Of a DNA stretch of 64,000 nucleotides, positions 54,349 through 63,998 are shown one piece after another. Under the pieces are notes generated by a model, which made no database searches, was not told where the DNA came from, and saw only the letters and a program-made list of their open reading frames with translations. Position 1 is the stretch's first letter, and each line of letters starts with the position of its first letter. This stretch comes from a bacterium (GTDB lineage Bacteria > Pseudomonadota > Alphaproteobacteria > Rhodobacterales > Rhodobacteraceae), in assembly GCA_016124195.1 (NCBI GenBank), contig WGOE01000001.1:248001-312000 (forward strand), written 5' to 3'. The position numbers and the translations under genes were made by a program.

Positions 54349-55431
54349 ATGACCCTGCTTGACCCCACGGCCCTTGCCCAAAAGAGCCCCGCGCCGCCGA
54401 CCGCTGGCCTTGAGGCTATGCGCCGTCTGATCACCCGCTGCGACCCGTGGTTCAAGGTGCTGGGCCTCGGCTGGATAACCCCGGTCTGGCGCGCCCTGTC
54501 GGGCGACAACCCGCGCGGCCAGCTGCGCGAGATCTGGCGCCTGGCGCTGGTGCCTCTGTTGTCGATCGTGGCCTTCGTGATGCTGTGGGCGACTCTGGCG
54601 CCGATGGTTCAGACCTCGCTTGGCGCCATCCCCGGCCCGCAGCAGGTCTGGCAACAGGTCGGCGTCCTGCGCGCCGATGCAGCGGCCGAGGCGCAGAAGG
54701 AACGCGATTTCTACGTCAAGCAGGCCGAACGGAACGCCGCCCTTATCGCCGAAGGCAAGCCGGACGAGGTGAAAGAGCGCGTCTATGCCGGCAAGCCCAC
54801 CTTTCCCGGCCAGATCCTGACCTCGATCAAGACCGTCTTTCTGGGCTTTCTGATCGGCACCCTGATCGCCGTGCCGCTGGGCATCCTGTCGGGTCTGTCG
54901 GCCACCGCCAATGCCGCGATCAACCCCCTGGTGCAGATCTTCAAGCCGGTGTCGCCGCTGGCCTGGCTGCCCATCGTCACCATGGTGATTTCGGCCACCT
55001 ATGCCGGACCCATGCCGAAAAGCTTTCTGGTCTCGGCGGTCACGGTAACACTATGTTCGATGTGGCCGACGCTGATCAACACCGCCCTAGGGGTTGCCTC
55101 GATCGACAAGGATCTGGTCAGCGTGGGCCGCGTGCTGAACCTGTCGCTCTGGACGCGGATCACCAAACTGGTGCTGCCCTCGGCGTTGCCGCTGATCTTC
55201 ACGGGGCTGCGGCTGTCGCTGGGCGTGGGCTGGATGGTGCTGATCGCCGCCGAGATGCTGGCGCAGAACCCCGGCCTTGGCAAATTCGTCTGGGACGAGT
55301 TCCAGAATGGATCGGCCGACAGCCTCGCCCGGATCATGGTGGCGGTGCTGACCATCGGCATCATCGGCGTGGCGCTCGACCGGGTGATGTTCGCGCTGCA
55401 ATCGCTGTTCACCGTCACGAACGCCCGGTGA
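54349..55431 (+). CDS. Nitrate ABC transporter permease (NrtB-like)
   Basis: 360 residues. N-terminal about 60 residues are soluble, then a membrane segment about 63-85, a charged periplasmic stretch about 100-150, and the NrtB/SsuC-type permease core (LGFLIGTLIAVPLGILSGLS, IFKPVSPLAWLPIV, and GLRLSLGVGWMVLIAAEML as EAA loop neighbourhood). Acts as homodimer with the double ATPase that follows. Only one base lies between its stop and the next ATG. Confidence 0.92.
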   Translation: MTLLDPTALAQKSPAPPTAGLEAMRRLITRCDPWFKVLGLGWITPVWRALSGDNPRGQLREIWRLALVPLLSIVAFVMLWATLAPMVQTSLGAIPGPQQVWQQVGVLRADAAAEAQKERDFYVKQAERNAALIAEGKPDEVKERVYAGKPTFPGQILTSIKTVFLGFLIGTLIAVPLGILSGLSATANAAINPLVQIFKPVSPLAWLPIVTMVISATYAGPMPKSFLVSAVTVTLCSMWPTLINTALGVASIDKDLVSVGRVLNLSLWTRITKLVLPSALPLIFTGLRLSLGVGWMVLIAAEMLAQNPGLGKFVWDEFQNGSADSLARIMVAVLTIGIIGVALDRVMFALQSLFTVTNAR

Positions 55432-55432
55432 G

Positions 55433-57076
55433 ATGATGAGCATCCTTGAACTCTCTCATGTGTCCAAAGGCTACGGCGCAGGCCCGGTGCTGCGCGATCT
55501 GTCCCTCGCGGTCGAGGAGGGCACCTTTCTGGTCATCCTGGGCTTTTCCGGTTCGGGCAAGACCACGTTGATGAACCTGATGGCCGGCCTTGCCCTGCCC
55601 GATGCGGGCGAGGTGCGCTTCAAGGGCGCCCCCGTCACCGGGCCGGGGCCAGAGCGCGGGCTGGTCTTTCAATCCTACGCGCTGATGCCTTGGCTGACCG
55701 TCGCGGGCAATATCCGGCTGGCGGTGGATGCTACCCACAAGGGCACCAGGGCCGAACGCGAGGCCGAAGTTGCCCGGCATATCGACATGGTGGGTCTTGG
55801 CCACGCCGCCCACCGCCGTCCGGCCGAACTGTCGGGCGGCATGCGCCAGCGCGTTGCCGTGGCCCGCGCGCTGGCGATGCGGCCCGAGGTTCTCTTGATG
55901 GACGAACCCCTGTCCGCGCTCGATGCCCTGACCCGCACCCGTGTGGCAACCGAGATCGAGGCGATCTGGCGCGCCGACCGCCGCACGGCGGTGATGATCA
56001 CCAATGACGTGGACGAGGCGCTGATCCTCGCCGACCGCATCCTGTGCCTGAACCCGGATGGCACCCTGGGCCAGTCCTTCACGGTCGATCTGCCGCGCCC
56101 GCGCGACCGGGGCGCGCTGGATCACGGTACCTTCAAGGCGCTGCGCGCTGCCGTGACCGCCTACCTCATGGATGTCGGCATCAAGTCCAAGGGGGCCGAG
56201 ACCCGGCTTTTGCCCACCGTCACCCCGCGCCATGCCATCCCGGGCGCCTATCAACGCGCGGCCAGTTCGCCGCTCGAGGCGCGCTATCTGCACTATTCGC
56301 AGCTTCACAAGGTCTATGACACCCCGCAAGGCCCGCTGAGCGTAGTCGAGGATTTCAACCTGACCCTGAAGCGCGGCGAGTTCGTCAGCCTGATCGGCCA
56401 TTCCGGCTGCGGCAAATCCACGGTGCTGTCGATGACCGCCGGGCTGAACGCGATCAGCCAGGGCGCCATCACGCTCGACGGCTTTCACGTCGAGGGCGCC
56501 GATCCCGAGCGCGCGGTGGTGTTCCAGTCGCCCAACCTGTTCCCCTGGCTCACCGCTAGGGAGAATGTCGCGATCGGCGTGGACAAGGTCTATCCCGGCG
56601 CCACCCAGGCCGAGAAGCAAGAGGTTGTCGACTATTACCTGGAACGGGTGGGCCTGGCCGATGCGATGGACCGTCCGGCCTCTGCCATGTCGAACGGCAT
56701 GCGCCAGCGCGTCGGCATCGCCCGCGCCTTCGCGCTGTCTCCGAAACTGCTGTTGCTGGATGAACCCTTCGGCATGCTCGACAGCCTGACGCGGTGGGAA
56801 CTGCAAGAGGTCCTGATGGAGGTCTGGTCGCGCACCCGGGTCACCGCCGTCTGTGTCACCCATGACGTGGACGAGGCGATCCTGCTGGCCGACCGCGTGG
56901 TGATGATGACCAACGGCCCCCGCGCGACCATCGGCAAGATCACGACGGTCGACCTGCCCCGCCCGCGCACCCGTGGCAATCTGCTGAACCACCCCGATTA
57001 CTATCAATACCGTTCGGAAATCATGGGCTTCCTTGAGGACCATGCCCAAGGCGCGAACAAGAAAGAGGCTGCGTGA
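55433..57076 (+). CDS. Nitrate ABC transporter double ATPase (two NrtC/NrtD-type domains in one chain)
   Basis: 547 residues (a second ATG lies at 55436). Domain 1, residues about 1-250: Walker A GFSGSGKTT, signature [15 protein letters not shown], Walker B VLLMDEPLSALD, but the H-loop histidine is N191 (MITNDVDEA). Domain 2, about 280-530: Walker A GHSGCGKST, signature MSNGMRQRVGIARAF (S420-N421-G422), Walker B LLLLDEPFGMLD, H-loop VTHDVDEA. Cyanobacterial NrtC and NrtD are separate chains, with NrtC carrying an NrtA-like domain instead. The two altered residues fall in the same composite ATP site, so only one site is likely fully active. Confidence 0.9.
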   Translation: MMSILELSHVSKGYGAGPVLRDLSLAVEEGTFLVILGFSGSGKTTLMNLMAGLALPDAGEVRFKGAPVTGPGPERGLVFQSYALMPWLTVAGNIRLAVDATHKGTRAEREAEVARHIDMVGLGHAAHRRPAELSGGMRQRVAVARALAMRPEVLLMDEPLSALDALTRTRVATEIEAIWRADRRTAVMITNDVDEALILADRILCLNPDGTLGQSFTVDLPRPRDRGALDHGTFKALRAAVTAYLMDVGIKSKGAETRLLPTVTPRHAIPGAYQRAASSPLEARYLHYSQLHKVYDTPQGPLSVVEDFNLTLKRGEFVSLIGHSGCGKSTVLSMTAGLNAISQGAITLDGFHVEGADPERAVVFQSPNLFPWLTARENVAIGVDKVYPGATQAEKQEVVDYYLERVGLADAMDRPASAMSNGMRQRVGIARAFALSPKLLLLDEPFGMLDSLTRWELQEVLMEVWSRTRVTAVCVTHDVDEAILLADRVVMMTNGPRATIGKITTVDLPRPRTRGNLLNHPDYYQYRSEIMGFLEDHAQGANKKEAA

Positions 57077-59511
57077 TGAAGCGGAAACTTGTGATCATCG
57101 GGGCAGGCATGGCCTCTGGCCGCATGCTGGAAACCCTGCTGGACATGGCGCCGGACGCCTACGACGTGACGCTGTTCAACGCCGAGCCGCGCGGTAACTA
57201 CAACCGGCTGATGCTGTCGCCGGTGCTGTCAGGCGAAAAGACCTATGAAGAGATCGTCACCCATGACGAGGCGTGGTACGCCGCCCGGGGTATCGAGACC
57301 CGGTTTGGCGAACATGTCGTCAGGATCGACCGCGCCCGGCAGGTCGTCATCTCGGCGCGGGGCGAGACGCACTATGACAAGCTGGTGATCGCGACGGGCT
57401 CGGCGCCGTTCATCCTGCCCGTGCAGGGCAAGGACCTGCCCGGCGTCGTCACCTACCGCGATCTGGAAGACACCAACGCCATGATCGCCATCGCCAGACC
57501 CGGCGCCAAGGCGGTGGTGATCGGCGGTGGGCTTCTGGGGCTGGAAGCCGCGGCGGGAATGGCCGCGCGCGGGGCCGAGGTCGTGGTCATCCACATCATG
57601 GGGCATCTGATGGAGCGGCAACTGGACCCCTCTGCCGGATATCTGCTGCAAAAGGACCTGGAACGCCGGGGCATCAAGGTGCATTGCAGAGGTGCCACCA
57701 AGGCCATCCTGGGCCATGACCGGGTCGAGGCGGTGGCTCTGGACGATGGCACCGTCTATGGCGCCGATCTGGTCTGCATGGCCGTGGGCATTCGGCCGGA
57801 AGTGCGCCTGGCCAATGACGCGCATCTGGAGGTCGGGCGCGGCATCGTCGTCAACGACCAGATGACGACATCCGACCCGGCGATCCATGCACTGGGGGAA
57901 TGTGTCGAACACAACCGGCAGCTTTTCGGCCTTGTGGCGCCGCTCTACGATCAGGCCAAGGTCCTTGCCGCGACCCTGGCCGGTCAAGCCGCCGCCTTCC
58001 GCCCGGTGCAGACCGCCACCAAGCTCAAGGTGACCGGGGTTGACCTCTTTTCAGCCGGCGACTTTGCCGAGGGGCCGGGGCGCGAGGATATCGTGTTCCG
58101 CGACCCGGGCCGCGGCATCTACAAGCGGCTGGTGATCGAAGGCGACCGCCTCTTGGGCGCGGTGATGTATGGCGACACGGCCGACGGCGCCTGGTTCTTT
58201 TCGCAGATCAAGGAGGGCAGCGACATCAGCGCCATGCGCGACACGCTGATCTTCGGACCGGGCTTTCAGGGAGCCGCCCCGGCGGACCCTCTGGCGGCCG
58301 TTGCAGCCTTGCCGCCTGAGGCGGAGATTTGCGGCTGCAACGGCGTCTGCAAGGGCAGGATCGTCACCGCCATCCAGGGCGGCGCGGTCACGCTGGACGC
58401 GGTGCGCGCCAGCACCAAGGCCTCTGCCTCGTGCGGCACCTGTACCGGCCTTGTCGAACAGGTCATGGCGCTGACCCTGGGCGGCGGTTTCAAGGCCAAT
58501 GCCAACCCGCCCCTGTGCAAATGCACCGATCACACGCACGAGGATGTCCGGCGTCTGATCAAGGCCGGCGCGATGAAGTCGATCCCGGCGGTGATGCAGG
58601 AACTGGGCTGGAAAACCGCTGGCGGCTGCGCCACATGCCGGCCGGCGCTGAACTACTACCTGATCGCGGACTGGCCGCTTGATTACAGGGACGACCGCCA
58701 GTCGCGTTTCGTCAACGAAAGGAACCACGCCAATATCCAGAAGGACGGCACCTATTCGGTCGTGCCGCGCATGTGGGGCGGGGTGACGACTCCGGCCGAG
58801 TTGCGCGCCATCGCCGATGCGGCTGACAAGTACAAGGTGGCGATGGTCAAGGTCACCGGCGGCCAGCGCATCGACCTTCTGGGCGTCAGGAAAGAAGACC
58901 TGCCGGCGATCTGGGCCGATCTGAACGACGCGGGCATGGTGTCGGGCCACGCCTATTCCAAGGGCCTGCGCACCGTGAAAACCTGCGTCGGCAGCGAGTT
59001 CTGCCGCTTTGGCACGCAGGATTCGACGGGGCTGGGCATCAAGCTGGAAAAGATGCTCTGGGGCTCCTGGACGCCGGCCAAGGTGAAACTTGGGGTCTCG
59101 GGCTGCCCGAGGAACTGCGCCGAGGCGACCTGCAAGGACATCGGCGTGGTCTGCGTGGACAGCGGGTACGAGGTCAGCGTGGCCGGCGCCGCGGGAATGG
59201 ATGTGCGCGAGACCCTGCCGCTCTGCAAGGTCGCGACCGAAGCCGAGGTGATGGAGGCCGTCGCCGCCTTCGTCCAGCTTTACCGCGAAAACGCCCGCTA
59301 TCTGCACCGCATCTACAAATGGGTGGACAAGGTCGGGCTGGACTGGTGCCAGGCGCAGATCGCCGACCCCGCGACGCGACGCGCGCTCTGCGACCGGTTT
59401 CAGCTGAGCCAGTCGATCTATCAGGTCGACCCCTGGGCAGAACATGCCAAACCCGCCGAGCGCGCCAAATGGGCGGCGCTGGCCGATCTGACGCTGGAGG
59501 CTGCGGAATGA
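57076..59511 (+). CDS. Assimilatory nitrite reductase large subunit (NirB/NasB-type)
   Basis: 811 residues from the ATG at 57076, overlapping the upstream stop (TGATG); a GTG at 57073 would add one. FAD domain (KLVIIGAGMASGRML), NAD(P)-binding GGGLLGLEAA, two BFD-type [2Fe-2S] segments (CGCNGVCKGR with SCGTCTG; CKCTDHTHED with GGCATCRPA), then the sulfite/nitrite reductase part with the 4Fe-4S/siroheme cysteines CVGSEFC and CPRNC. Reduces nitrite to ammonium in the cytoplasm together with the Rieske-type small subunit. nasB is the name used in Paracoccus. Confidence 0.93.
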   Translation: MKRKLVIIGAGMASGRMLETLLDMAPDAYDVTLFNAEPRGNYNRLMLSPVLSGEKTYEEIVTHDEAWYAARGIETRFGEHVVRIDRARQVVISARGETHYDKLVIATGSAPFILPVQGKDLPGVVTYRDLEDTNAMIAIARPGAKAVVIGGGLLGLEAAAGMAARGAEVVVIHIMGHLMERQLDPSAGYLLQKDLERRGIKVHCRGATKAILGHDRVEAVALDDGTVYGADLVCMAVGIRPEVRLANDAHLEVGRGIVVNDQMTTSDPAIHALGECVEHNRQLFGLVAPLYDQAKVLAATLAGQAAAFRPVQTATKLKVTGVDLFSAGDFAEGPGREDIVFRDPGRGIYKRLVIEGDRLLGAVMYGDTADGAWFFSQIKEGSDISAMRDTLIFGPGFQGAAPADPLAAVAALPPEAEICGCNGVCKGRIVTAIQGGAVTLDAVRASTKASASCGTCTGLVEQVMALTLGGGFKANANPPLCKCTDHTHEDVRRLIKAGAMKSIPAVMQELGWKTAGGCATCRPALNYYLIADWPLDYRDDRQSRFVNERNHANIQKDGTYSVVPRMWGGVTTPAELRAIADAADKYKVAMVKVTGGQRIDLLGVRKEDLPAIWADLNDAGMVSGHAYSKGLRTVKTCVGSEFCRFGTQDSTGLGIKLEKMLWGSWTPAKVKLGVSGCPRNCAEATCKDIGVVCVDSGYEVSVAGAAGMDVRETLPLCKVATEAEVMEAVAAFVQLYRENARYLHRIYKWVDKVGLDWCQAQIADPATRRALCDRFQLSQSIYQVDPWAEHAKPAERAKWAALADLTLEAAE

Positions 59512-59840
59512 CCTGGGCAGATATCGGCGCGCTGGACGACATTCCGGCGCAGGGCGCGCGTGTGGTCAAGACGGCAGCCGGCTGCGTCGCCGTCTTTCGC
59601 ACCGCCGACGACCGGGTCTTTGCGATGGCCGACCAATGCCCGCACAAGGGCGGCCCGCTGTCCGAAGGCATCGTGCATGGCACCTCGGTGACCTGCCCGC
59701 TGCATGCCTGGGTCTTCTCGCTGGAAAGTGGCGAGGCGCAGGGGCCGGATGCGGGTGCGGTCGCCACCTTTGCGGTGCGGATCGAGGCGGGGCGCATCCT
59801 TCTGGACATGCGGCGTCTGGCGCGTCGGGTGGCGGCGTGA
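59508..59840 (+). CDS. Nitrite reductase small subunit (NirD/NasG, Rieske-type)
   Basis: 110 residues from the ATG at 59508 (4-base overlap with the large subunit). Rieske [2Fe-2S] ligands are C44-P-H46 (QCPHKGG) and C63-P-L-H66 (CPLHAW). Short NirD-type protein that passes or supports electrons for the large subunit. Coupled to nitrate reductase by a one-base overlap (TGATG). Confidence 0.93.
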   Translation: MTWADIGALDDIPAQGARVVKTAAGCVAVFRTADDRVFAMADQCPHKGGPLSEGIVHGTSVTCPLHAWVFSLESGEAQGPDAGAVATFAVRIEAGRILLDMRRLARRVAA

Positions 59841-62464
59841 TGGCGCGTCCCGCGGTGCGCACCACCTGCCCCTATTGCGGCACAGGCTGCGGGGTTCTGG
59901 CCTCGGTCGATGGCTCTGGCGCGCTGACGGTCCAGGGCGACCCGGATCATCCGGCCAACCGGGGGCGCCTGTGTTCCAAGGGCAGCGGCCTGGGCGAAAC
60001 GGTGGGGCTGCAGGACCGCCTTCTGACCCCGCGCGTCTTTGGCCAGCCGGTCGGCTGGGAGGACGCGCTGAACCTCGTCGCCCGCAGGTTCGGTCAGGTC
60101 ATTGCCGAGCATGGGCCGGAAGCGGTGGCGCTGTATGTCTCGGGCCAGATGCTGACCGAGGATTACTATGTCGCCAACAAGCTGATGAAAGGCTTCATTG
60201 GTGCGGCCAATATCGACACCAATTCAAGGCTTTGCATGGCCTCGACCGTGGCGGGGCACCGGCGCGCCTTTGGGTCGGACACCGTGCCGGGGCTTTACGA
60301 GGATCTGGAACTGGCCGACCTGGTCGTGCTGACCGGGTCGAACCTCGCCTGGTGCCATCCGGTCCTGTACCAGCGCCTGGCCGCCGCCAGGGCCGCGCGC
60401 CCGCAGATGCAGGTCGTGGTGATCGATCCGCGCCGGACCGCCACTTGCGAGCTTGCCGACCTGCATCTGGCCATCGCGCCCGGGTCGGATGCGGCGCTGT
60501 TCAACGCGCTGCTGGCGGCGATCGACACGGCCGGGGCGGTCAACCCGCACTTCCTCCCCCATGTCGCGGGCCTGGCCGAGGCCTTGGCAGCGGCCCGGGC
60601 CACGGATGCGGGGCTGACCGGGCTTGACCCCGCCACGCTCGCCCGGTTCTGCCAGATGTGGATCGGGTCAGAGAAGGTCGTCACCGTCTTTTCCCAGGGC
60701 GTCAACCAGTCGTCCTCTGGCACCGACAAGGTCAATGCGATCTTGAATTGCCACCTTGCCACCGGGCGGATCGGCCGGCCCGGCATGGGGCCCTTCAGCG
60801 TGACCGGCCAGCCCAATGCCATGGGCGGGCGCGAGGTCGGCGGCATGGCCAACATGCTGGCCTGCCATCTCGAGATCGAAAACAAGGCGCATCGCGACGC
60901 CGTGCAAACCTTCTGGGCCAGTCCTGCGATAGCGCAAAGGCCGGGGCTGAAGGCGGTCGACATGTTCCGCGCCGTAGGCGAGGGCAAGATCAAGGCGATC
61001 TGGATCATCCACACCAACCCCGCGGTATCGATGCCCGATGCCGATGCGGTGGCGGCGGCCCTGCGCGCCTGCCCCTTCGTCGTGGTGCAGGATGTGACGG
61101 CGGCCACCGATACGGCCAAGCTGGCCCATGTGCTGCTGCCCGCGACCGCCTGGGCAGAGAAAGATGGCACCGTCACCAATTCCGACCGCACGATAAGCCG
61201 GCAACGCCGCGTCTTGCCGGCGCCCGGGCAGGCGCGCGACGATTGGCGCATCCTGGCCGGGGTGGCGGCACGGATGGGCTGGGCCAAGGCCTTTGGCTGG
61301 CCCGACGCCGCCGCGATCTTTCGCGAACATGCCGCCCTGTCCGGCGTGGCGGGCGGCTTGGGCAGCGACTTTGACATCTCGGACCTCGCGGTGCTGACGG
61401 ATGAAGGCTACGCGAGCCTGGCCCCCTTCACCTGGCCGCAGAATGTGCGGCAAAGGGGCGGGCGCTTCTTTGGCACCGGGCAGTTTCACACCGCTGACGG
61501 GCGGGCGCGCATGGTGCCCGTCAGCCCTCGCCTGCCGCCGCCCCTGGAACCGGGGCGCTTCCGCCTGAACACCGGGCGAATTCGCGACCAGTGGCACACG
61601 ATGACCCGCAGCGCCAAATCCGTTCGGCTGTCGCAGCATCTGGCCGAACCTTTCGTGCAGATCCACCCTGCCGATGCTGCTCGTCTTGGGCTGGCACCCG
61701 CCGATCTGGTGCATGTCCGGAGCGATCTTGGCCAGGTCCTGCTGCGGGTTCTGATCACCGACGCGGTCGCCCCGGGCGAGGTCTTTGCCCCGATCCACTG
61801 GACCGCCGAGACCGCCAGCGCCGCCCGGATCGACGTGCTGGTGCCGGGTCTGGTCGATCCGATCTCGGGTCAGCCGGAAAGCAAGGGCGCGACCGTACGG
61901 CTGGCCCGGTTTCAGGCGGCCTGGTACGGCTTTGCCGTCAGCGCGGCCGAGGTCACCCCGGCATCTGAGTATTGGGCCAGGGCCCGTGTCAGCGGCGGCT
62001 GGCGCATGGAGCTGGCGGGGGCAGAGCTGCCGCAGGATTGGCAGGCCTATGGCGCCGCCCTGTTCGGCCTGTCCGGCCCAGCGTCGATCTGGGTCGACAA
62101 GGCGCGCGGTCTGGCGCGGCTGGCCTGGCATCAGGGCAACCGGCTCGGCGCCGCGCTGTTCGTCGGGCCCGCGCCGGTGGCCCTGTCGCGCGACCATCTG
62201 GCCGCGCAACTGAGCCTGCCAGGCCCGCTGGCCGTGCTGGCCGTGCTGGCCGGCCAACCCGGCGCCGGTCAGCCAGACCCCGGCCCCACGATCTGCGCCT
62301 GCCTGGGCATAGGGCGCAACACGATCCTGAATGCCATCGACGCCGGGGCATGCTCGGTCGGTGACCTTGGCAGCCGGCTTGGCGCCGGCACCTCGTGCGG
62401 GTCCTGCCGCCCGGAGTTGAACGCCCTGCTGGCCCGCACCACCCACAAGGAGGCTGCCGAATGA
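59840..62464 (+). CDS. Assimilatory nitrate reductase catalytic subunit (NasC/NasA-type molybdoenzyme)
   Basis: 874 residues from the ATG at 59840. N-terminal [4Fe-4S] ligands C10, C13, C17 and C45 (CPYCGTGC...LCSKG); the Mo-ligand cysteine is C132 (NSRLCMAS); FSQGVNQSSSGTDK and GQPNAMGGREVGG are typical of the Nas/Nap family. C-terminal BFD-type [2Fe-2S] motif (CACLG with SCGSC near 853-856). Cytoplasmic, no Tat signal. Electron supply probably through the nitrite reductase large subunit or a ferredoxin not in this window; no nasH-like ferredoxin gene is present here. Confidence 0.93.
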   Translation: MARPAVRTTCPYCGTGCGVLASVDGSGALTVQGDPDHPANRGRLCSKGSGLGETVGLQDRLLTPRVFGQPVGWEDALNLVARRFGQVIAEHGPEAVALYVSGQMLTEDYYVANKLMKGFIGAANIDTNSRLCMASTVAGHRRAFGSDTVPGLYEDLELADLVVLTGSNLAWCHPVLYQRLAAARAARPQMQVVVIDPRRTATCELADLHLAIAPGSDAALFNALLAAIDTAGAVNPHFLPHVAGLAEALAAARATDAGLTGLDPATLARFCQMWIGSEKVVTVFSQGVNQSSSGTDKVNAILNCHLATGRIGRPGMGPFSVTGQPNAMGGREVGGMANMLACHLEIENKAHRDAVQTFWASPAIAQRPGLKAVDMFRAVGEGKIKAIWIIHTNPAVSMPDADAVAAALRACPFVVVQDVTAATDTAKLAHVLLPATAWAEKDGTVTNSDRTISRQRRVLPAPGQARDDWRILAGVAARMGWAKAFGWPDAAAIFREHAALSGVAGGLGSDFDISDLAVLTDEGYASLAPFTWPQNVRQRGGRFFGTGQFHTADGRARMVPVSPRLPPPLEPGRFRLNTGRIRDQWHTMTRSAKSVRLSQHLAEPFVQIHPADAARLGLAPADLVHVRSDLGQVLLRVLITDAVAPGEVFAPIHWTAETASAARIDVLVPGLVDPISGQPESKGATVRLARFQAAWYGFAVSAAEVTPASEYWARARVSGGWRMELAGAELPQDWQAYGAALFGLSGPASIWVDKARGLARLAWHQGNRLGAALFVGPAPVALSRDHLAAQLSLPGPLAVLAVLAGQPGAGQPDPGPTICACLGIGRNTILNAIDAGACSVGDLGSRLGAGTSCGSCRPELNALLARTTHKEAAE

Positions 62465-63321
62465 TCCTGACCGCGCCCAACACCCTGCTGATCGCGGCCT
62501 TTCGCAGGCTCGAGGCGCGGCTGCGGCCGCCGCGCTCCGTGGTTTCGCGCAGTAAGGCGCGTGACAATGCTGGACATGTCGTTCTGCTGGGCGCCGGGCC
62601 GGGATCGGCGGACCTGATCACCTTGCGCGGGCTTGCGGCGTTGCAGGCGGCCGATGTGATCTATCACGACCGTCTGGCCGATCCGGCGTTGCTGAGCCAT
62701 GCCCGACCGGGCGCCCTCTGCATTCCGGTCGGCAAGGCGCCGGGCCACCATTCCGTGCCGCAGGACCAGATCAACGCCCGCCTGATCGCCTCGGCCCGGC
62801 TTGGGCACGCGGTGGTCCGGCTCAAATGCGGCGATCCGGGCATCTTTGGCCGCGGCGCCGAGGAGGCCGAAGCCTTGACCCGCGCCGGCGTGGGCTGGAG
62901 CATCATTCCCGGCGTCACCGCCGCCTGCGCCGCCGCGGCCGCAGCGCAAAGCTTTCTGACAGAACGCGGCCAGACCGAGCGTGTGGTCTTTGCGACCGGC
63001 CATCGCCGCGCGGGCGAGGTCACCGACTGGCGCGCCGCGGCTGCCCCCGGCACAACCCTGGCCTGCTACATGGGTGTGTCGACCGCCGCCGGCCTTCAGG
63101 CCGGCCTGCTCGAGGCCGGATGGCCCGCCGCCTGCCTGGTCGAGGTGGTCTCGAAGGCGCAGACGCCGGACCAGCGCATCCTGCGCGGCAGGCTGGTCGG
63201 CCTGGCCCAGCTTTGCCAATCAGAACCGAGGCTCAATCCGGCGATCCTGTTGATCCGCTGGCCCGCGACGCTGGACCAGAGCAAGGCCACCCCCATCCGC
63301 GCTGCAGCAGAGGTCGCCTGA
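62461..63321 (+). CDS. Uroporphyrinogen-III C-methyltransferase (SUMT), siroheme synthesis
   Basis: 286 residues from the ATG at 62461 (4-base overlap). Residues 1-38 are an extra N-terminal tail; then the SUMT signatures VVLLGAGPGSADLITLRG, VIYHDRL, RLKCGDPGIFGRGAEEAEAL, IPGVTAACAAAA. Makes precorrin-2 from uroporphyrinogen III for the siroheme of nitrite reductase. Its place at the end of the nas operon fits that use. Confidence 0.93.
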   Translation: MILTAPNTLLIAAFRRLEARLRPPRSVVSRSKARDNAGHVVLLGAGPGSADLITLRGLAALQAADVIYHDRLADPALLSHARPGALCIPVGKAPGHHSVPQDQINARLIASARLGHAVVRLKCGDPGIFGRGAEEAEALTRAGVGWSIIPGVTAACAAAAAAQSFLTERGQTERVVFATGHRRAGEVTDWRAAAAPGTTLACYMGVSTAAGLQAGLLEAGWPAACLVEVVSKAQTPDQRILRGRLVGLAQLCQSEPRLNPAILLIRWPATLDQSKATPIRAAAEVA

Positions 63322-63335
63322 CCCGGTGAACCCGC

Positions 63336-63998
63336 TCAGCGCAGGATGATCAGGTCCTTGGGGAAGCGTGTCAGCGAAAGGCTGCCCTCGGCTGTCACCA
63401 GCATGTCATCCTCGATCCGCACGCCAAAGGCACCGATCTTGTAGAGGCCCGGTTCGTTGGTGAAGACCATGCCCGGCTCCATCACCTGAGGATTGCCGCG
63501 CATGATATAGGGCGCCTCGTGGACGTCGCGGCCCAGACCGTGGCCGGTCTTGGTGCGGATCCGGTCGGCGAAGGGCGAGGCCTCAAGTACCGAGATCACC
63601 GCGTCGTCGATGTCATGCGCGGTCACGCCGGGGCGCGTCACGGCATGGCCGGCAAGGTTCGCGCGCAGCACGGTGTCATAGACCGCCTGCGCCTCGTCAC
63701 TGGCATGGTCCAGAAAGACGGTTCGCGTGATGTCGGCGCAAAACCCGCCCCATTTGCCACCGAAATCCAGGAGCAGCGCATCGCCGGCCTTGACCGCATA
63801 ATCGGCGCGGGCATGGGCGTGCGGGCGGGCGGAATTGTCACCGGCCGCGACGATCGGGCCGAAGGATTGTTCTTCGGCGCCCTCGGCAAACAGGGCAAGC
63901 GTCAGGATCCGTTCGATGTCTTTCTCGGTCTGGCCAAGGCGCACCTGATCCAGCGTGCGCTGCAGCGCGCGTTCGGACAGGTTGATCGCCTCTTGCAG
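63336..63998 (-). CDS. M24-family metallopeptidase (Xaa-Pro peptidase type), 5' partial
   Basis: The frame stays open to the right edge, so only the C-terminal about 220 residues are seen. All five metal ligands are visible: LLLDFGG (Asp), ADITRT (Asp), TGHGLGRDVHE (His), TNEPGLY (Glu), RIEDD (Glu). Xaa-Pro dipeptidase or creatinase-like hydrolase. Its stop lies 14 bases from the convergent SUMT stop. Not part of the nas operon. Confidence 0.9.
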   Translation of the reverse strand: MQEAINLSERALQRTLDQVRLGQTEKDIERILTLALFAEGAEEQSFGPIVAAGDNSARPHAHARADYAVKAGDALLLDFGGKWGGFCADITRTVFLDHASDEAQAVYDTVLRANLAGHAVTRPGVTAHDIDDAVISVLEASPFADRIRTKTGHGLGRDVHEAPYIMRGNPQVMEPGMVFTNEPGLYKIGAFGVRIEDDMLVTAEGSLSLTRFPKDLIILR

